NCBI RefSeq assembly: GCF_001677885.1
Contig: NZ_LOCQ01000037.1
Span: forward strand, 1-53,580
DNA: 53,580 nucleotides
Direction of reading: 5' to 3'
DNA from: Janthinobacterium psychrotolerans
GTDB lineage: Bacteria; Pseudomonadota; Gammaproteobacteria; Burkholderiales; Burkholderiaceae_D
In this document: one piece after another, positions 28,935 to 37,540 of the stretch
Layout of the letters: each line of letters begins with the position of its first letter
Numbering within the stretch: the first letter of the stretch is position 1
The notes under the pieces: model-generated
What the model was told of the DNA's origin: nothing
Seen by the model: the letters and a program-made list of their open reading frames with translations, nothing else
The model's database searches: none
Program-made: the position numbers and the translations under genes

Positions 28935-29525
28935 GTGTCCCTCGACGCCCAGACGCTCGACCCGCAGCAACTGAAAACCTGGCTGCTCGCAGCCGGCAGC
29001 AAGGACGCCAAGGCGTTCCGTCTCCTCTATCACGCCACATCATCGAAACTGTTTGGCTTCGCGCTGCGTATATTGCACAAGCAGGAGCTGGCAGAAGAGG
29101 CCCTGCAAGAGGGTTTCGTCGCCATCTGGAACAACGCCGCCACGTATCAAAGCCATCTGGCGGCGCCGATGACCTGGATGGCCACCATCGTGCGCAACAA
29201 GGCGTTCGATGTGCTCAGGCGTAGCGACGACACAGTTGAAATCGATGCCGAACAGTTTGATAGTGTAGTCATGAACGCACTACGCGACCCCCAGGCCACG
29301 CCGATAGAGTCGCTGCAGATGAGCGGCGACGCCAAGGCGCTGGCATTTTGCATGTCGGCCCTGGAAGGGCTGCACCGCCAGGTGGTCGCGCTGGCGTATT
29401 ACCATGACCTGTCGCACAGCGAAGTGGCGCAGCAGATGTCGCTGCCGATCGGCACCGTCAAGACCTGGATACGGCGCAGTCTGGAACGGCTGCGTACCTG
29501 CCTGGCAAAACGGGAGGCACCATGA
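28935..29525 (+). CDS. ECF RNA polymerase sigma factor (SigK-like)
   Basis: A 196-residue ECF sigma factor. Region 2 is seen in ALRILHKQELAEEALQEGFVAIW (split by normal family variation) with MTWMATIVRNKAFDVLRR, and region 4 in LAYYHDLSHSEVAQQ and SLPIGTVKTWIRRSLERLR. The start is a GTG with GAAGG upstream. Its TGA overlaps the start of the anti-sigma gene (ATGA), the classical sigma/anti-sigma coupling. The stimulus is unknown. The pair resembles the SigK/RskA group, which responds to redox or envelope stress in other bacteria. Confidence 0.92.
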   Translation: MSLDAQTLDPQQLKTWLLAAGSKDAKAFRLLYHATSSKLFGFALRILHKQELAEEALQEGFVAIWNNAATYQSHLAAPMTWMATIVRNKAFDVLRRSDDTVEIDAEQFDSVVMNALRDPQATPIESLQMSGDAKALAFCMSALEGLHRQVVALAYYHDLSHSEVAQQMSLPIGTVKTWIRRSLERLRTCLAKREAP

Positions 29526-30223
29526 ATATCCGCGGCAACGATGCGCTGCGCCAGAAACTGGCGTCCGAATATGTGCTGGGCACCCTGAAAGGGGGCGCGC
29601 GGCGCCGTTTCGAAGGCTGGCTCTACAATGACGCCGACCTGCGCAATATCACGGCCGAATGGCGCCAGCGCCTGGAACCGATGGCAGAATTCGCCACCCC
29701 GGTGGCGCCGCCCAAACGCATCTGGCAGCAGATCGAGCAGCGCCTGTACCTGACGCAGGCGCAGCATGGCGGCAGGAGCTTGTGGCGCGATTCGCTGTCG
29801 TTCTGGCGTTCGCTGGGCCTGGCCTCGAGCGCAATTGCCGCGCTGCTGGTGATCGTGATGTCCACGCAATTGATGAGCACGCCGCAGATCAGCCATGTGG
29901 CGACCTTGATGGACGAGAAATCGCAGACCGCCTTGCTGCTGACGGCCGACAGCCGCCACGACACCCTGGAAGTGCGCATGGTGGGCAATGCGCCAGTGCC
30001 GACCGACAAGGAACTGGAACTGTGGGCCGTGCCGAAAAGCGGCAAGCCGCGTTCGCTGGGCTTGCTGGCCGACAAGGGCAGCGTGACGCTGGCCTTGTCC
30101 AGCCGCGCCATCGGCAACGATGTGGCCCTCTTGGCCGTGACCCTGGAGCCGCGCGGCGGCTCGCCCGATCCGAACGGACCGACGGGCCCCATTTTATATA
30201 AAGGCAATTGGGTGAGGCTGTAA
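29522..30223 (+). CDS. Anti-sigma factor, RskA family
   Basis: A 233-residue membrane anti-sigma factor. A cytoplasmic N-terminal part (YVLGTLKGGARRRFEGWL, the anti-sigma binding segment) leads to one membrane span at about residues 96-115 (GLASSAIAALLVIVMSTQLM), followed by a periplasmic RskA C-terminal domain with VPTDKELELWAVP and SLGLLADKGSVTLAL. It would hold the overlapping sigma factor inactive until regulated proteolysis. No zinc-binding HxxxCxxC motif is present, as expected for RskA-type rather than ZAS-type proteins. It converges on the thioesterase gene with two bases between stops. Confidence 0.88.
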   Translation: MNIRGNDALRQKLASEYVLGTLKGGARRRFEGWLYNDADLRNITAEWRQRLEPMAEFATPVAPPKRIWQQIEQRLYLTQAQHGGRSLWRDSLSFWRSLGLASSAIAALLVIVMSTQLMSTPQISHVATLMDEKSQTALLLTADSRHDTLEVRMVGNAPVPTDKELELWAVPKSGKPRSLGLLADKGSVTLALSSRAIGNDVALLAVTLEPRGGSPDPNGPTGPILYKGNWVRL

Positions 30224-30225
30224 GC

Positions 30226-30648
30226 TTACTTTGGATACAGAATCATCTGCGTGCAGCGAAACAGCGCCAGCGTCTTGCCGGTTTCCTTGCTCTTGACCAC
30301 GGCATCCCACACTTGCGTGTTGCGGCCCTTGTGCTCGACCCTGGCGGTGCAGACGATGGTGCCGTCGCGCGCCGTGCCCAGGTGGTTCGATTTCAGTTCG
30401 ATGGTGGTGAAGTTGTTCGCCCCTTCGGGCAGGTTGGCAATGCAGCCATAGCCAGAGGCCGTGTCCGCCAGGGTCACCACGCTGCCGGCATGCAAATAGC
30501 CGTTCGGCGCCAGCAAATGCGGCTGCACCGGCAGTTCGGCCGTCACCTGGCCGTCGCCGACGGAGGTGATGACAATGCCCAGGTGGCCGGGCAGGCGGCC
30601 GACGCCGCGCTGGTTCAATAGGTCCAGGGTAATTTCAGGATGGCTCAT
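30226..30648 (-). CDS. PaaI-family hotdog thioesterase
   Basis: A 140-residue single hotdog-fold thioesterase. The family core HAGSVVTLADTASGYGC and NFTTIELKSNHLG is present, with the conserved Asp after the helix start as in PaaI and ComA-type enzymes acting on aryl- or acyl-CoA. Substrate is not evident. The gene is alone on the minus strand, flanked by the converging anti-sigma gene and the divergent PEBP gene. Confidence 0.88.
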   Translation of the reverse strand: MSHPEITLDLLNQRGVGRLPGHLGIVITSVGDGQVTAELPVQPHLLAPNGYLHAGSVVTLADTASGYGCIANLPEGANNFTTIELKSNHLGTARDGTIVCTARVEHKGRNTQVWDAVVKSKETGKTLALFRCTQMILYPK

Positions 30649-30791
30649 GGTCTCTTTCTGTCGTTCTTGTAGGGTCTGAAAACACGTCGATCATAGCAAA
30701 CTCGCCACGCGGCGTTTGCCGAACCCTGATTGTTGGCGCTGCGCGAGCGTTTCGGCATCATGGCCGAGCGCCATGGCATCACCGTTAGATG

Positions 30792-30819
30792 TTGCTCAAC
30801 ATACACTTTCCCCTATACT
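30792..30819 (+). promoter_or_regulatory. Probable promoter of the PEBP/AraC pair
   Basis: TTGCTC (30792-30797) and TATACT (30814-30819) are separated by 16 bases and lie 17 bases before the ribosome binding site AAAAGGAAAA of the PEBP gene. Confidence 0.4.
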
Positions 30820-30836
30820 TCATCAAAAGGAAAATC

Positions 30837-31385
30837 ATGTTGACCATCCGCCTCCTGACCGCCGTCCTGGGCCTCGCTTTACATGGGGGCCTGCATGCCG
30901 CACCCGCTTTCACGCTGGCCAGCACCGATATGGCCGAAGGCAAGATGATGACGGCATCGCAAGTGTTCCACGGCTTTGGGTGCACCGGCGCCAACCTTGC
31001 GCCACAGCTGTCATGGAGCGGCGCGCCTGCCGGCACCCGAAGCTACGCCATCACCGTCTACGATCCTGATGCGCCCACCGGCAGCGGCTGGTGGCACTGG
31101 AGCGTCTTCAACCTGCCAGCCACTATCCACAGCGTGGCTGGCGGCGCCACCGCTGCCAGCCTGCCGGCCGGCGCAGTACAGGCGCGCAACGATTTTGGCG
31201 ACAGCGCCTTTGGCGGCGCCTGCCCGCCAGCGGGCGACCAGCCGCACCGCTACCAGGTCACCGTGTGGGCCCTGAAGGTGGACAAATTGCCGCTCGACCA
31301 GCACGCCAGCGGCGCCCTGGTCGGCTATCTGCTCAATGCCAATGTGCTGGGCAAGGCGCAGCTGACAGGACTGTATGGCCGTTGA
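30837..31385 (+). CDS. YbhB/YbcL-type PEBP-family protein, exported
   Basis: A 182-residue phosphatidylethanolamine-binding-protein-like (Raf-kinase-inhibitor-like) protein. A signal peptide (LLTAVLGLALHGGLHAAPA) indicates export to the periplasm. The ligand-pocket blocks are NLAPQLSWSGAPAG, YDPDAPTGSGWWHWSVFNLP and CPPAGDQPHRYQVTVWAL. The ATG at 30837 follows AAAAGG and gives a clean signal peptide; an upstream start would not. Biological role of bacterial PEBPs is unclear. The gene overlaps the following AraC regulator by eleven bases. Confidence 0.9.
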   Translation: MLTIRLLTAVLGLALHGGLHAAPAFTLASTDMAEGKMMTASQVFHGFGCTGANLAPQLSWSGAPAGTRSYAITVYDPDAPTGSGWWHWSVFNLPATIHSVAGGATAASLPAGAVQARNDFGDSAFGGACPPAGDQPHRYQVTVWALKVDKLPLDQHASGALVGYLLNANVLGKAQLTGLYGR

Positions 31386-32208
31386 TGAGGCCTGCGCGGC
31401 AGATCAGGTCGCCTTGAGCGAACTGCGCATCGCGCGCGGTACGGTCGAGGCGCGCCGCGCACAGACCCTGCGCCGGGTGCCCGTGTTCATGCCGGCGCTG
31501 TGCCGCGTGCGGCAGGGTGAAAAGCTGCTGAGCTGGGGTGAACGCGAAGCGCGCGCCGGCGCGAATGACGTGGTGCTGATGCCCGCAGGGCAGGAACTGG
31601 GCGTGGCCAACCTGCCGGGAGTACACGGTTACCTGGCCGAAGTGCTCAGTTTTTCACCAGCCCTGATCGCCCGTTTCCGTACCCGTCATGGCAGCCTGGT
31701 CGACAGCCAGCTGCGCGCGGCGCCGGGCGCCAGCCTGTGCGTGCCGCTCGATGTCCATGCGGCCCTGGCCTGGGATCAGGTGATGGCCAGCCTGGCGGAC
31801 GGCGCGCCGGCCGCCTTGCAGGCCCATCAGGTAGAAGGCTTGCTGCTGGCGCTGGCGTTGGCCGGTCACTGCGGCCCGTTGCTGATGGACCGCCGCGATC
31901 CGCTGGCCGCGCGCGTGCAGCAGGTGATGCTGCTCGATCCGGCTGCCGACTGGAGCGTTGCCAGGGTAGCGGGCCAGCTGCACCTGGGCGCGTCCACCCT
32001 GCGCCGCCAGCTGGCCCTGGAACAACGCCACTTCCGCGATATTCTGGAAGCCGTGCGCCTGGGACGGGCGCTGCAAGAGCTGCAAACGGGCATCTTGCCG
32101 ATCAGCGAAATCGCCGCCCTGTGCGGCTATGCCTCGCCGTCACGCTTCGCGGCGCGCTTCCGCCAGTATCACGGCCTGTCGCCGCGCGCGCTGCGCGCCA
32201 CGTTGTAA
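31375..32208 (+). CDS. AraC-family transcriptional regulator
   Basis: A 277-residue regulator. The N-terminal part (about residues 20-120) is a cupin-like sensing domain, and the C-terminal AraC DNA-binding domain (about 180-275) holds two helix-turn-helix units: WSVARVAGQLHLGASTLRRQ and ISEIAALCGYASPSRFAARF, ending in QYHGLSPRALR. Its ATG lies inside the end of the PEBP gene, which suggests coupled expression and perhaps control of that gene. Inducer unknown. Confidence 0.88.
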   Translation: MAVDEACAADQVALSELRIARGTVEARRAQTLRRVPVFMPALCRVRQGEKLLSWGEREARAGANDVVLMPAGQELGVANLPGVHGYLAEVLSFSPALIARFRTRHGSLVDSQLRAAPGASLCVPLDVHAALAWDQVMASLADGAPAALQAHQVEGLLLALALAGHCGPLLMDRRDPLAARVQQVMLLDPAADWSVARVAGQLHLGASTLRRQLALEQRHFRDILEAVRLGRALQELQTGILPISEIAALCGYASPSRFAARFRQYHGLSPRALRATL

Positions 32209-32271
32209 AGTGCGCTACTGAAGCAAATCAATTGCAACAAGCGCTGACAGCGATAGCGTTTTCTTGCTACC

Positions 32272-32622
32272 ATGCGCCACATGTCGATCCGCCAGCCATC
32301 CCGTCAGCCACGCCACAAGGTGTCCGCCCCCGCGCGCACGCCGTGGCAGCTGTGCGTTGCGCTGTTCAGTGCGCTGGCCCTGGTGCTGCTGCTGTCGACG
32401 GCGGCGTCGCACCTGCACAAGACCAGCCTCGACGCGGAAGAGTGCACGCTGTGTGCCACCGTCATCGACAAGGTAGCCGACATTGCCGTGCCGCCAGGAA
32501 TCGCCGAGCCACCGGCGCAATTGCTGCCATATCGCCTGCTGGCCGTGCTGCCCGCCATGCCGGCGCCCGTCATTGCCCTGCTGTTGCCGCCCGTGCGCGG
32601 CCCGCCGTCGACCTCGCTGTAG
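32272..32622 (+). CDS. Small membrane protein with His/Cys motifs (DUF2946-like), unknown function
   Basis: A 116-residue protein with one clear membrane span or uncleaved signal (CVALFSALALVLLLSTAASH), followed by HLHK and ECTLCATV. That His-x-His plus Cys-x-x-Cys arrangement resembles DUF2946-type proteins that occur beside copper and other metal genes, but similarity is only in pattern. It ends 91 bases before the TonB-dependent receptor in the same direction. The start may be ATG at 32272 or 32281. Confidence 0.6.
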   Translation: MRHMSIRQPSRQPRHKVSAPARTPWQLCVALFSALALVLLLSTAASHLHKTSLDAEECTLCATVIDKVADIAVPPGIAEPPAQLLPYRLLAVLPAMPAPVIALLLPPVRGPPSTSL

Positions 32623-32713
32623 TTCCCACGCTGTTTTTCTTTTTTCAGGCTGCATCGCCGCGCCCACGAGGCTCGCGCCATGCTGCCTGGCGTACACTAT
32701 TTTGAGGTTCACC

Positions 32714-34849
32714 ATGCAACACACTCCACGCCTGAGCGCGCTGTCGCTCGCCATCGCCAGCCTGTTTGCCGTTTCCGCCCATGCCGATGAGGCGGCGCCG
32801 CAAGAAATGCAGACGGTCGAAGTCACCTCGGCCCATCTGCGCAGCGCGCGCATCGAACTGTCGCCAAAAGTGGGCACCACCATCTACAGCATCGACAGCC
32901 ATATGGTCGACATGCTGGGCCAGGGCGACAACACGCCGTTCAATGAAGTGCTGCTGCGCCTGCCGGGCGTGTCGCAGGACTCGAAAGGCTCGGGCGCCCT
33001 GCACGTGCGCGATGACCATGCGAACGTGCAATACCGCATCAACGGCGTGCAACTGCCGGAAAGCATCAGCGGCTTTGGCCAGTCGATCGACACGCGCCTG
33101 ATCGACAAGACCGATTTCATCACCGGCGCCTTGCCGGCCCAGTTCGGCCTGCGCACGGCCGGCATCGTCGATATCGAAACCAAGGAGGGCGGCATGACCC
33201 CGGGCGGGCGCATCGGCATCCTGGTGGGCAGCCACAACCATATCGAGCCGAGCGCCGAATTGTTCGGCAGCGTCGGCAAGTTCAATTACTATTTGTCCGG
33301 CAGCTACCTGGGCAATTCGCTGGGCGTGGAAAACCCGCAGGACACGCGCAATGCGCTGCACGACAAGACGCGCCAGAACAAATCGTTCGGCAACCTGTCG
33401 TATTTCCTCGATGACAATACTCGCCTCGGCGCCATGTTCGGCACCTACAACGGCCGCTTCCAGATCCCGAACAACCCGGACCAGGCGCCCGGCTTTACCC
33501 TGGCCGGCCGCAGCGATGCGCAAGCCGGCACGTCCACCTTGCCATCGTCGCAGCTCGATGAAAACCAGCGCGAAGTAAACCGCTTCCTGGTGCTGTCACT
33601 GCAAAAAAGCCTGGGCGACCTCAACTACCAGGTCTCCGCCTTCCACCAGTATTCGCAGCTGCATTTCACGCCCGATTCGATCGGCGACCTGATCTACAAC
33701 GGCGTGGCCTCCGACTCGCGCCGCTCGAACAGCGCCTCGGGCGCGCAGTTCGACGCCAGCTACAAAGTGCACCAGGATCACACCGTACGCGCAGGCCTGG
33801 CCTACACGCGCCAGAAAACCAGCAGCGACAATACCGTCGGCGTGTTCCCGGCGGACGCCAACGGCCAGAGCGACACCACGCCGATTACCATCGTCGACAA
33901 CAGCGGCAAGACCGGCACCCTGGCCAGCTTCTACCTGCAAGACGAATGGCATATCAGCAAGCCCTTGACCCTGAACTATGGCGTGCGTTTCGACAAGGTC
34001 TCGGCCTTTACGGAAGAACAGCAATGGAGTCCGCGCCTGAACCTGGCCTACCAGGTCGCGCCCGGCACGGCCGTGCACGCCGGCTACTCGCGCTACTTCA
34101 CGCCGCCACCGCAGGAACTGGCGGCGCAGGGCAGCATCGACCTGTATGCGAACACCACCAACGCACCGGCAATCGCCACCTCGGACAACGTCAAGGCCGA
34201 GCGCACCCACTATTACGATGTCGGCATCAGTCACCAGGTCAATTCCAAGCTGACGCTGACGGCCGACGTGTACTACAAGAAAATCACCAACCTGCTCGAC
34301 GAAGGCCAGTTCGGCCAGGCGCTGATCCTCACGCCATTCAACTACGCCGAAGGCTATGCCAAGGGTCTGGAACTGTCGGCCATCTACGCCGAGAAGGACT
34401 GGGGCATGTTCCTCAACGCCAGCACGCAAAAGGCGCAGGGCCGCAACATCAATTCCGGCCAGTCGCTGTTCGGTGCCGATGAGGTGGCGTATATCAAGAA
34501 CAACTACGTGTTCCTCGACCACGACCAGACCTACACCATGTCGGGTGGCGGCCACTATCATTTTGGCGATTCGCAAGTAAGCGCTGACTTCCTGTACGGC
34601 AGCGGCCTGCGCATGACCCCGGACGGCGGCGCACCGAATTCCGGCCACCTGCCGCATTACTTCACGGTCAATACGGCGCTGACGCACACCTGGAAAAACA
34701 CGCCGTTGGGCAAGGTGGAAGGCCGTTTGGCGCTGATCAACCTGTTCGACAAATCGTATCTGCTGCGCGATGGTTCCGGCGTCGGCGTCGGTGCGCCGCA
34801 ATATGGCGCACGCCGCAGTCTGTACGCTGGCCTGTCGACCAGCTTCTAA
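32714..34849 (+). CDS. TonB-dependent outer-membrane receptor
   Basis: A 711-residue protein with signal peptide (LAIASLFAVSAHADEA) and a plug domain containing TPFNEVLLRLPGVSQDSKG, YRINGVQLPE and ALPAQFGLRTAGIVDIETK, followed by a beta-barrel that ends in the usual aromatic terminal residue (GLSTSF). The ATG at 32714 has GAGG upstream and gives a good signal peptide. The substrate is unknown; there is no TonB box I can assign with confidence, and no siderophore or cobalamin genes lie nearby. The small Cys/His protein upstream suggests, weakly, a metal-related substrate. Confidence 0.9.
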   Translation: MQHTPRLSALSLAIASLFAVSAHADEAAPQEMQTVEVTSAHLRSARIELSPKVGTTIYSIDSHMVDMLGQGDNTPFNEVLLRLPGVSQDSKGSGALHVRDDHANVQYRINGVQLPESISGFGQSIDTRLIDKTDFITGALPAQFGLRTAGIVDIETKEGGMTPGGRIGILVGSHNHIEPSAELFGSVGKFNYYLSGSYLGNSLGVENPQDTRNALHDKTRQNKSFGNLSYFLDDNTRLGAMFGTYNGRFQIPNNPDQAPGFTLAGRSDAQAGTSTLPSSQLDENQREVNRFLVLSLQKSLGDLNYQVSAFHQYSQLHFTPDSIGDLIYNGVASDSRRSNSASGAQFDASYKVHQDHTVRAGLAYTRQKTSSDNTVGVFPADANGQSDTTPITIVDNSGKTGTLASFYLQDEWHISKPLTLNYGVRFDKVSAFTEEQQWSPRLNLAYQVAPGTAVHAGYSRYFTPPPQELAAQGSIDLYANTTNAPAIATSDNVKAERTHYYDVGISHQVNSKLTLTADVYYKKITNLLDEGQFGQALILTPFNYAEGYAKGLELSAIYAEKDWGMFLNASTQKAQGRNINSGQSLFGADEVAYIKNNYVFLDHDQTYTMSGGGHYHFGDSQVSADFLYGSGLRMTPDGGAPNSGHLPHYFTVNTALTHTWKNTPLGKVEGRLALINLFDKSYLLRDGSGVGVGAPQYGARRSLYAGLSTSF

Positions 34850-34864
34850 GGAGTTACGTGCGAA

Positions 34865-34896
34865 GACAGCGGCAGGGAGCAACGCCTGCCGCTGTC
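34865..34896. terminator. 12-bp hairpin between converging genes
   Basis: GACAGCGGCAGG (34865-34876) and CCTGCCGCTGTC (34885-34896) are perfectly complementary with an eight-base loop. It lies between the TonB receptor stop and the ung stop on the other strand. No T-run follows on either side, so termination is probable from position and stability rather than proven. Confidence 0.55.
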
Positions 34897-34909
34897 GGTT
34901 GCCGTAAAT

Positions 34910-35572
34910 TCAACCCCAATTGATCGGCTGTTTGCCGTTTTCCTGCAAATAGGCATTGGCCTGGCTGAATGGCTTGCTGCCGAAAAAACCCCGGTGCGCC
35001 GACAGTGGTGACGGATGCGGCGCCGTCAGCACCAGGTGCTTGCCCTCGTCGATCAGCGCGCGCTTGGCGATCGCATAGGCGCCCCACAAAATGAAGACCA
35101 CGCCCTCGCGCTCCTGCGACAGATGGCGGATCGCGCTGTCGGTCAGCTTTTCCCAGCCCTTGCCCGCATGCGAGCCAGCCGCGCCGGAGCGCACGGTTAA
35201 AACGCTGTTGAGCAGGAAAACGCCTTGTTCGGCCCAGTCGCTCAGATCGGTGCTGGTGCGCGCGACGCCCACATCGCTTTTCAGTTCCTTGAAGATATTT
35301 TGCAAGCTGGGCTGGGCGCGCGTGCCATCCGGTATCGAAAAGCACAGGCCCATGGCCGCGCCCGGCGTGTGATACGGGTCCTGTCCCAAAATCACCACCT
35401 TGACCTGCTCGAACGGCGCCAGGTCAAACGCGCGAAAAATCGCCTTACCGGGCGGAAAGCACGGCCCGGCCGCATATTCTTCTTTCACGAACGCCACCAG
35501 GCTGGTCCACCAGGGCTGTTCGAATTCGGCGTGCAGCCGCTGTTTCCAGGACGCTTCGATACGTACTTCCAT
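34910..35572 (-). CDS. ung: Uracil-DNA glycosylase
   Basis: A 220-residue family-1 uracil-DNA glycosylase that removes uracil from DNA for base-excision repair. The catalytic Asp is in ILGQDPYHTPGAAMG and the catalytic His in HPSPLSAHRGFFG; CFSIPDGTRAQPSLQNI is also typical. The ATG at 35572 has GGAG five bases upstream and fits the usual N-terminus; an ATG eight codons earlier lacks this. It is a single-gene unit converging on the TonB receptor. Confidence 0.96.
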   Translation of the reverse strand: MEVRIEASWKQRLHAEFEQPWWTSLVAFVKEEYAAGPCFPPGKAIFRAFDLAPFEQVKVVILGQDPYHTPGAAMGLCFSIPDGTRAQPSLQNIFKELKSDVGVARTSTDLSDWAEQGVFLLNSVLTVRSGAAGSHAGKGWEKLTDSAIRHLSQEREGVVFILWGAYAIAKRALIDEGKHLVLTAPHPSPLSAHRGFFGSKPFSQANAYLQENGKQPINWG

Positions 35573-35645
35573 GATAACTCCATAGTCTTTGAGCAAGCCG
35601 AGTATAGTGCGTCAGACAATACGGCTGCTTTACATTTCCATAAAG

Positions 35646-35675
35646 AAAAAGCCGCCCGGCTTGCGCGGGACGGCT
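35646..35675 (-). terminator. Rho-independent terminator after lipA
   Basis: On the minus strand, AGCCGTCC and GGGCGGCT form an eight-pair stem (one G-T pair) followed by a run of five T. It begins about 22 bases after the lipA stop codon and would end the lipB-lipA transcript. Confidence 0.75.
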
Positions 35676-35696
35676 CGATCTGATCACTGCTGGTGC

Positions 35697-36713
35697 TTAC
35701 ACGTTCAGCGCCGACTCCACCCCAGCCATATGCGCCTGCTCATCCGCGTGATACGAGCTGCGCACCATGGCGCCGATGGCGGCGTGGGTGAAGCCCATCT
35801 TGTAGGCTTCTTCTTCGAACATCTTGAACACGTCCGGGTGCACGTAGCGGCGCACCGGCAGATGGCTGTTCGATGGCGCCAGGTATTGGCCGATGGTCAG
35901 CATGTCGATGTCGTGCTCGCGCATGTCGCGCATCACTTGCAGGATTTCCTCGTCCGTTTCGCCCAGGCCGACCATGATGCCGGACTTGGTCTTGACATCC
36001 GGGTACATGGCCTTGAAGTCCTTCAGCAGTTTCAGCGAGTGCATGTAGTCGGAGCCGGGGCGCGCTTCCTTGTACAGGCGCGGCGCGGTTTCCAGATTGT
36101 GGTTCATGACGTCAGGCAAGCCATCCTTGAACAGGTTCAGGGCTTTTTCCAGGCGGCCGCGGAAGTCGGGCACCAGCACTTCGATGCGGGTGTTCGGCGA
36201 CAGGGCGCGCGTTTGCTGGATGCACTCGACGAAATGGCCGGCGCCGCCGTCGCGCAGGTCGTCGCGGTCGACCGAGGTGATCACGACGTAATTCAGGCGC
36301 AGCTTGGCGATGGTTTTCGACAGGTTGGCCGGCTCTTCCTTGTCCAGCGGATCCGGGCGGCCGTGGCCGACGTCGCAGAACGGGCAGCGGCGCGTGCACT
36401 TGTCGCCCATGATCATGAAGGTGGCGGTACCCTTGCCGAAGCATTCGCCGATATTCGGGCAGCTCGCTTCCTCGCACACAGTCACCAGCTTGTTTTCGCG
36501 CAGGATGTCCTTGATTTCGTAGAAGCGGGTCGAGGCAGACGCCGCCTTGACGCGGATCCAGTCCGGCTTTTTCAGGCGCTCGATCTGCTCGATCGGCACG
36601 ATCTTGATCGGGATGCGCGCTGTCTTGCTGGCGCCTTTTTGCTTTTCGCTCGGATTGTAGGCCGGTGCGGCGGTGGCGACGGGGGCGGTGCTGGAAATGG
36701 TCTCAGAAGTCAT
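35697..36713 (-). CDS. lipA: Lipoyl synthase
   Basis: A 338-residue radical-SAM enzyme that inserts two sulfurs into octanoyl groups on lipoyl domains. The auxiliary cluster motif [12 protein letters not shown] and the radical-SAM motif [11 protein letters not shown] are both intact, as are GLGETDEEI and [13 protein letters not shown]. The ATG at 36713 gives a normal N-terminus rich in Ala/Pro; an ATG at 36758, which overlaps the lipB stop by eight bases, is also possible. It follows lipB in the same direction, the common lipB-lipA order. Confidence 0.97.
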   Translation of the reverse strand: MTSETISSTAPVATAAPAYNPSEKQKGASKTARIPIKIVPIEQIERLKKPDWIRVKAASASTRFYEIKDILRENKLVTVCEEASCPNIGECFGKGTATFMIMGDKCTRRCPFCDVGHGRPDPLDKEEPANLSKTIAKLRLNYVVITSVDRDDLRDGGAGHFVECIQQTRALSPNTRIEVLVPDFRGRLEKALNLFKDGLPDVMNHNLETAPRLYKEARPGSDYMHSLKLLKDFKAMYPDVKTKSGIMVGLGETDEEILQVMRDMREHDIDMLTIGQYLAPSNSHLPVRRYVHPDVFKMFEEEAYKMGFTHAAIGAMVRSSYHADEQAHMAGVESALNV

Positions 36714-36750
36714 GGCTGCGAGCCCTTGACGGGCATGTTGGTTTGTTAGC

Positions 36751-37449
36751 TCAGGCATCCGCTGCCTGAGGCGCGCCTGCGGCGCTCTGCTGTACATCGA
36801 GTAATTCGGTCAGTTCACGGGCCAGCGCGTGCTGCACGTCAGCCAGCGGGGCATCCACGCCCATGCTGCGCATGTCGACCGTTTTCAGGCCGGAATAGCC
36901 GCACGGGTTAATCCAGGAAAACGGCGCCAGGTCCATCGCCACATTGAGCGACACGCCATGGTAAGTGCAGCCGTTGCCACGCACTTTCAAGCCCAGCGCG
37001 GCGATCTTGGCGCCTTTGTCGGGCCCGCCGGCGATATAAATGCCGGGCGCGCCATCGATGCGCTCGCCGGCAAGATTATACGCCGCCAGCACATTGATGA
37101 TGGCCTGCTCGATTTTATGCACGAACTGGCGCGCATAGAGCTTGCCGCCGGGCTTGTTGCGGCGCAGGTCCATCAGCAGGTAAATCACCACCTGGCCGGG
37201 GCCATGAAAGGTCACTTCGCCGCCGCGGTCGGTTTGTACGACCGGAATCGCCTCGGCGCCGGCCAGCAGATGGCCACGGTCGGCCGCCAGGCCCAGCGTG
37301 AATACGGGCGGATGTTCGACGATCCACAGTTCGTCGCGCGTGTCGGTCGTGCGCGCATCGGTAAAGGCGCGCATGGCGGCAAAGGTCGGCTCGTAATCGA
37401 CGCGGCCCAGCTCGCGGATCAGGGCCGCTTCGGTTCGGGTGGTGGTCAT
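36751..37449 (-). CDS. lipB: Octanoyltransferase (lipoyl(octanoyl) transferase)
   Basis: A 232-residue LipB that moves octanoyl groups from acyl-carrier protein to lipoyl domains. The family blocks [30 protein letters not shown], the catalytic-lysine segment [13 protein letters not shown] and the catalytic-cysteine segment [14 protein letters not shown] are all present. It precedes lipA. In many betaproteobacteria ybeD is directly upstream, but here a MocR regulator and an MFS remnant lie between. Confidence 0.96.
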   Translation of the reverse strand: MTTTRTEAALIRELGRVDYEPTFAAMRAFTDARTTDTRDELWIVEHPPVFTLGLAADRGHLLAGAEAIPVVQTDRGGEVTFHGPGQVVIYLLMDLRRNKPGGKLYARQFVHKIEQAIINVLAAYNLAGERIDGAPGIYIAGGPDKGAKIAALGLKVRGNGCTYHGVSLNVAMDLAPFSWINPCGYSGLKTVDMRSMGVDAPLADVQHALARELTELLDVQQSAAGAPQAADA

Positions 37450-37540
37450 GACAGATTCTGTAATCGGCTGCCGGCGCGCGCTGGACGCTGCGGCGAAGCC
37501 GTGATTATACCGCCACCGCCGGGCCAGGGCAGGCCATGGC

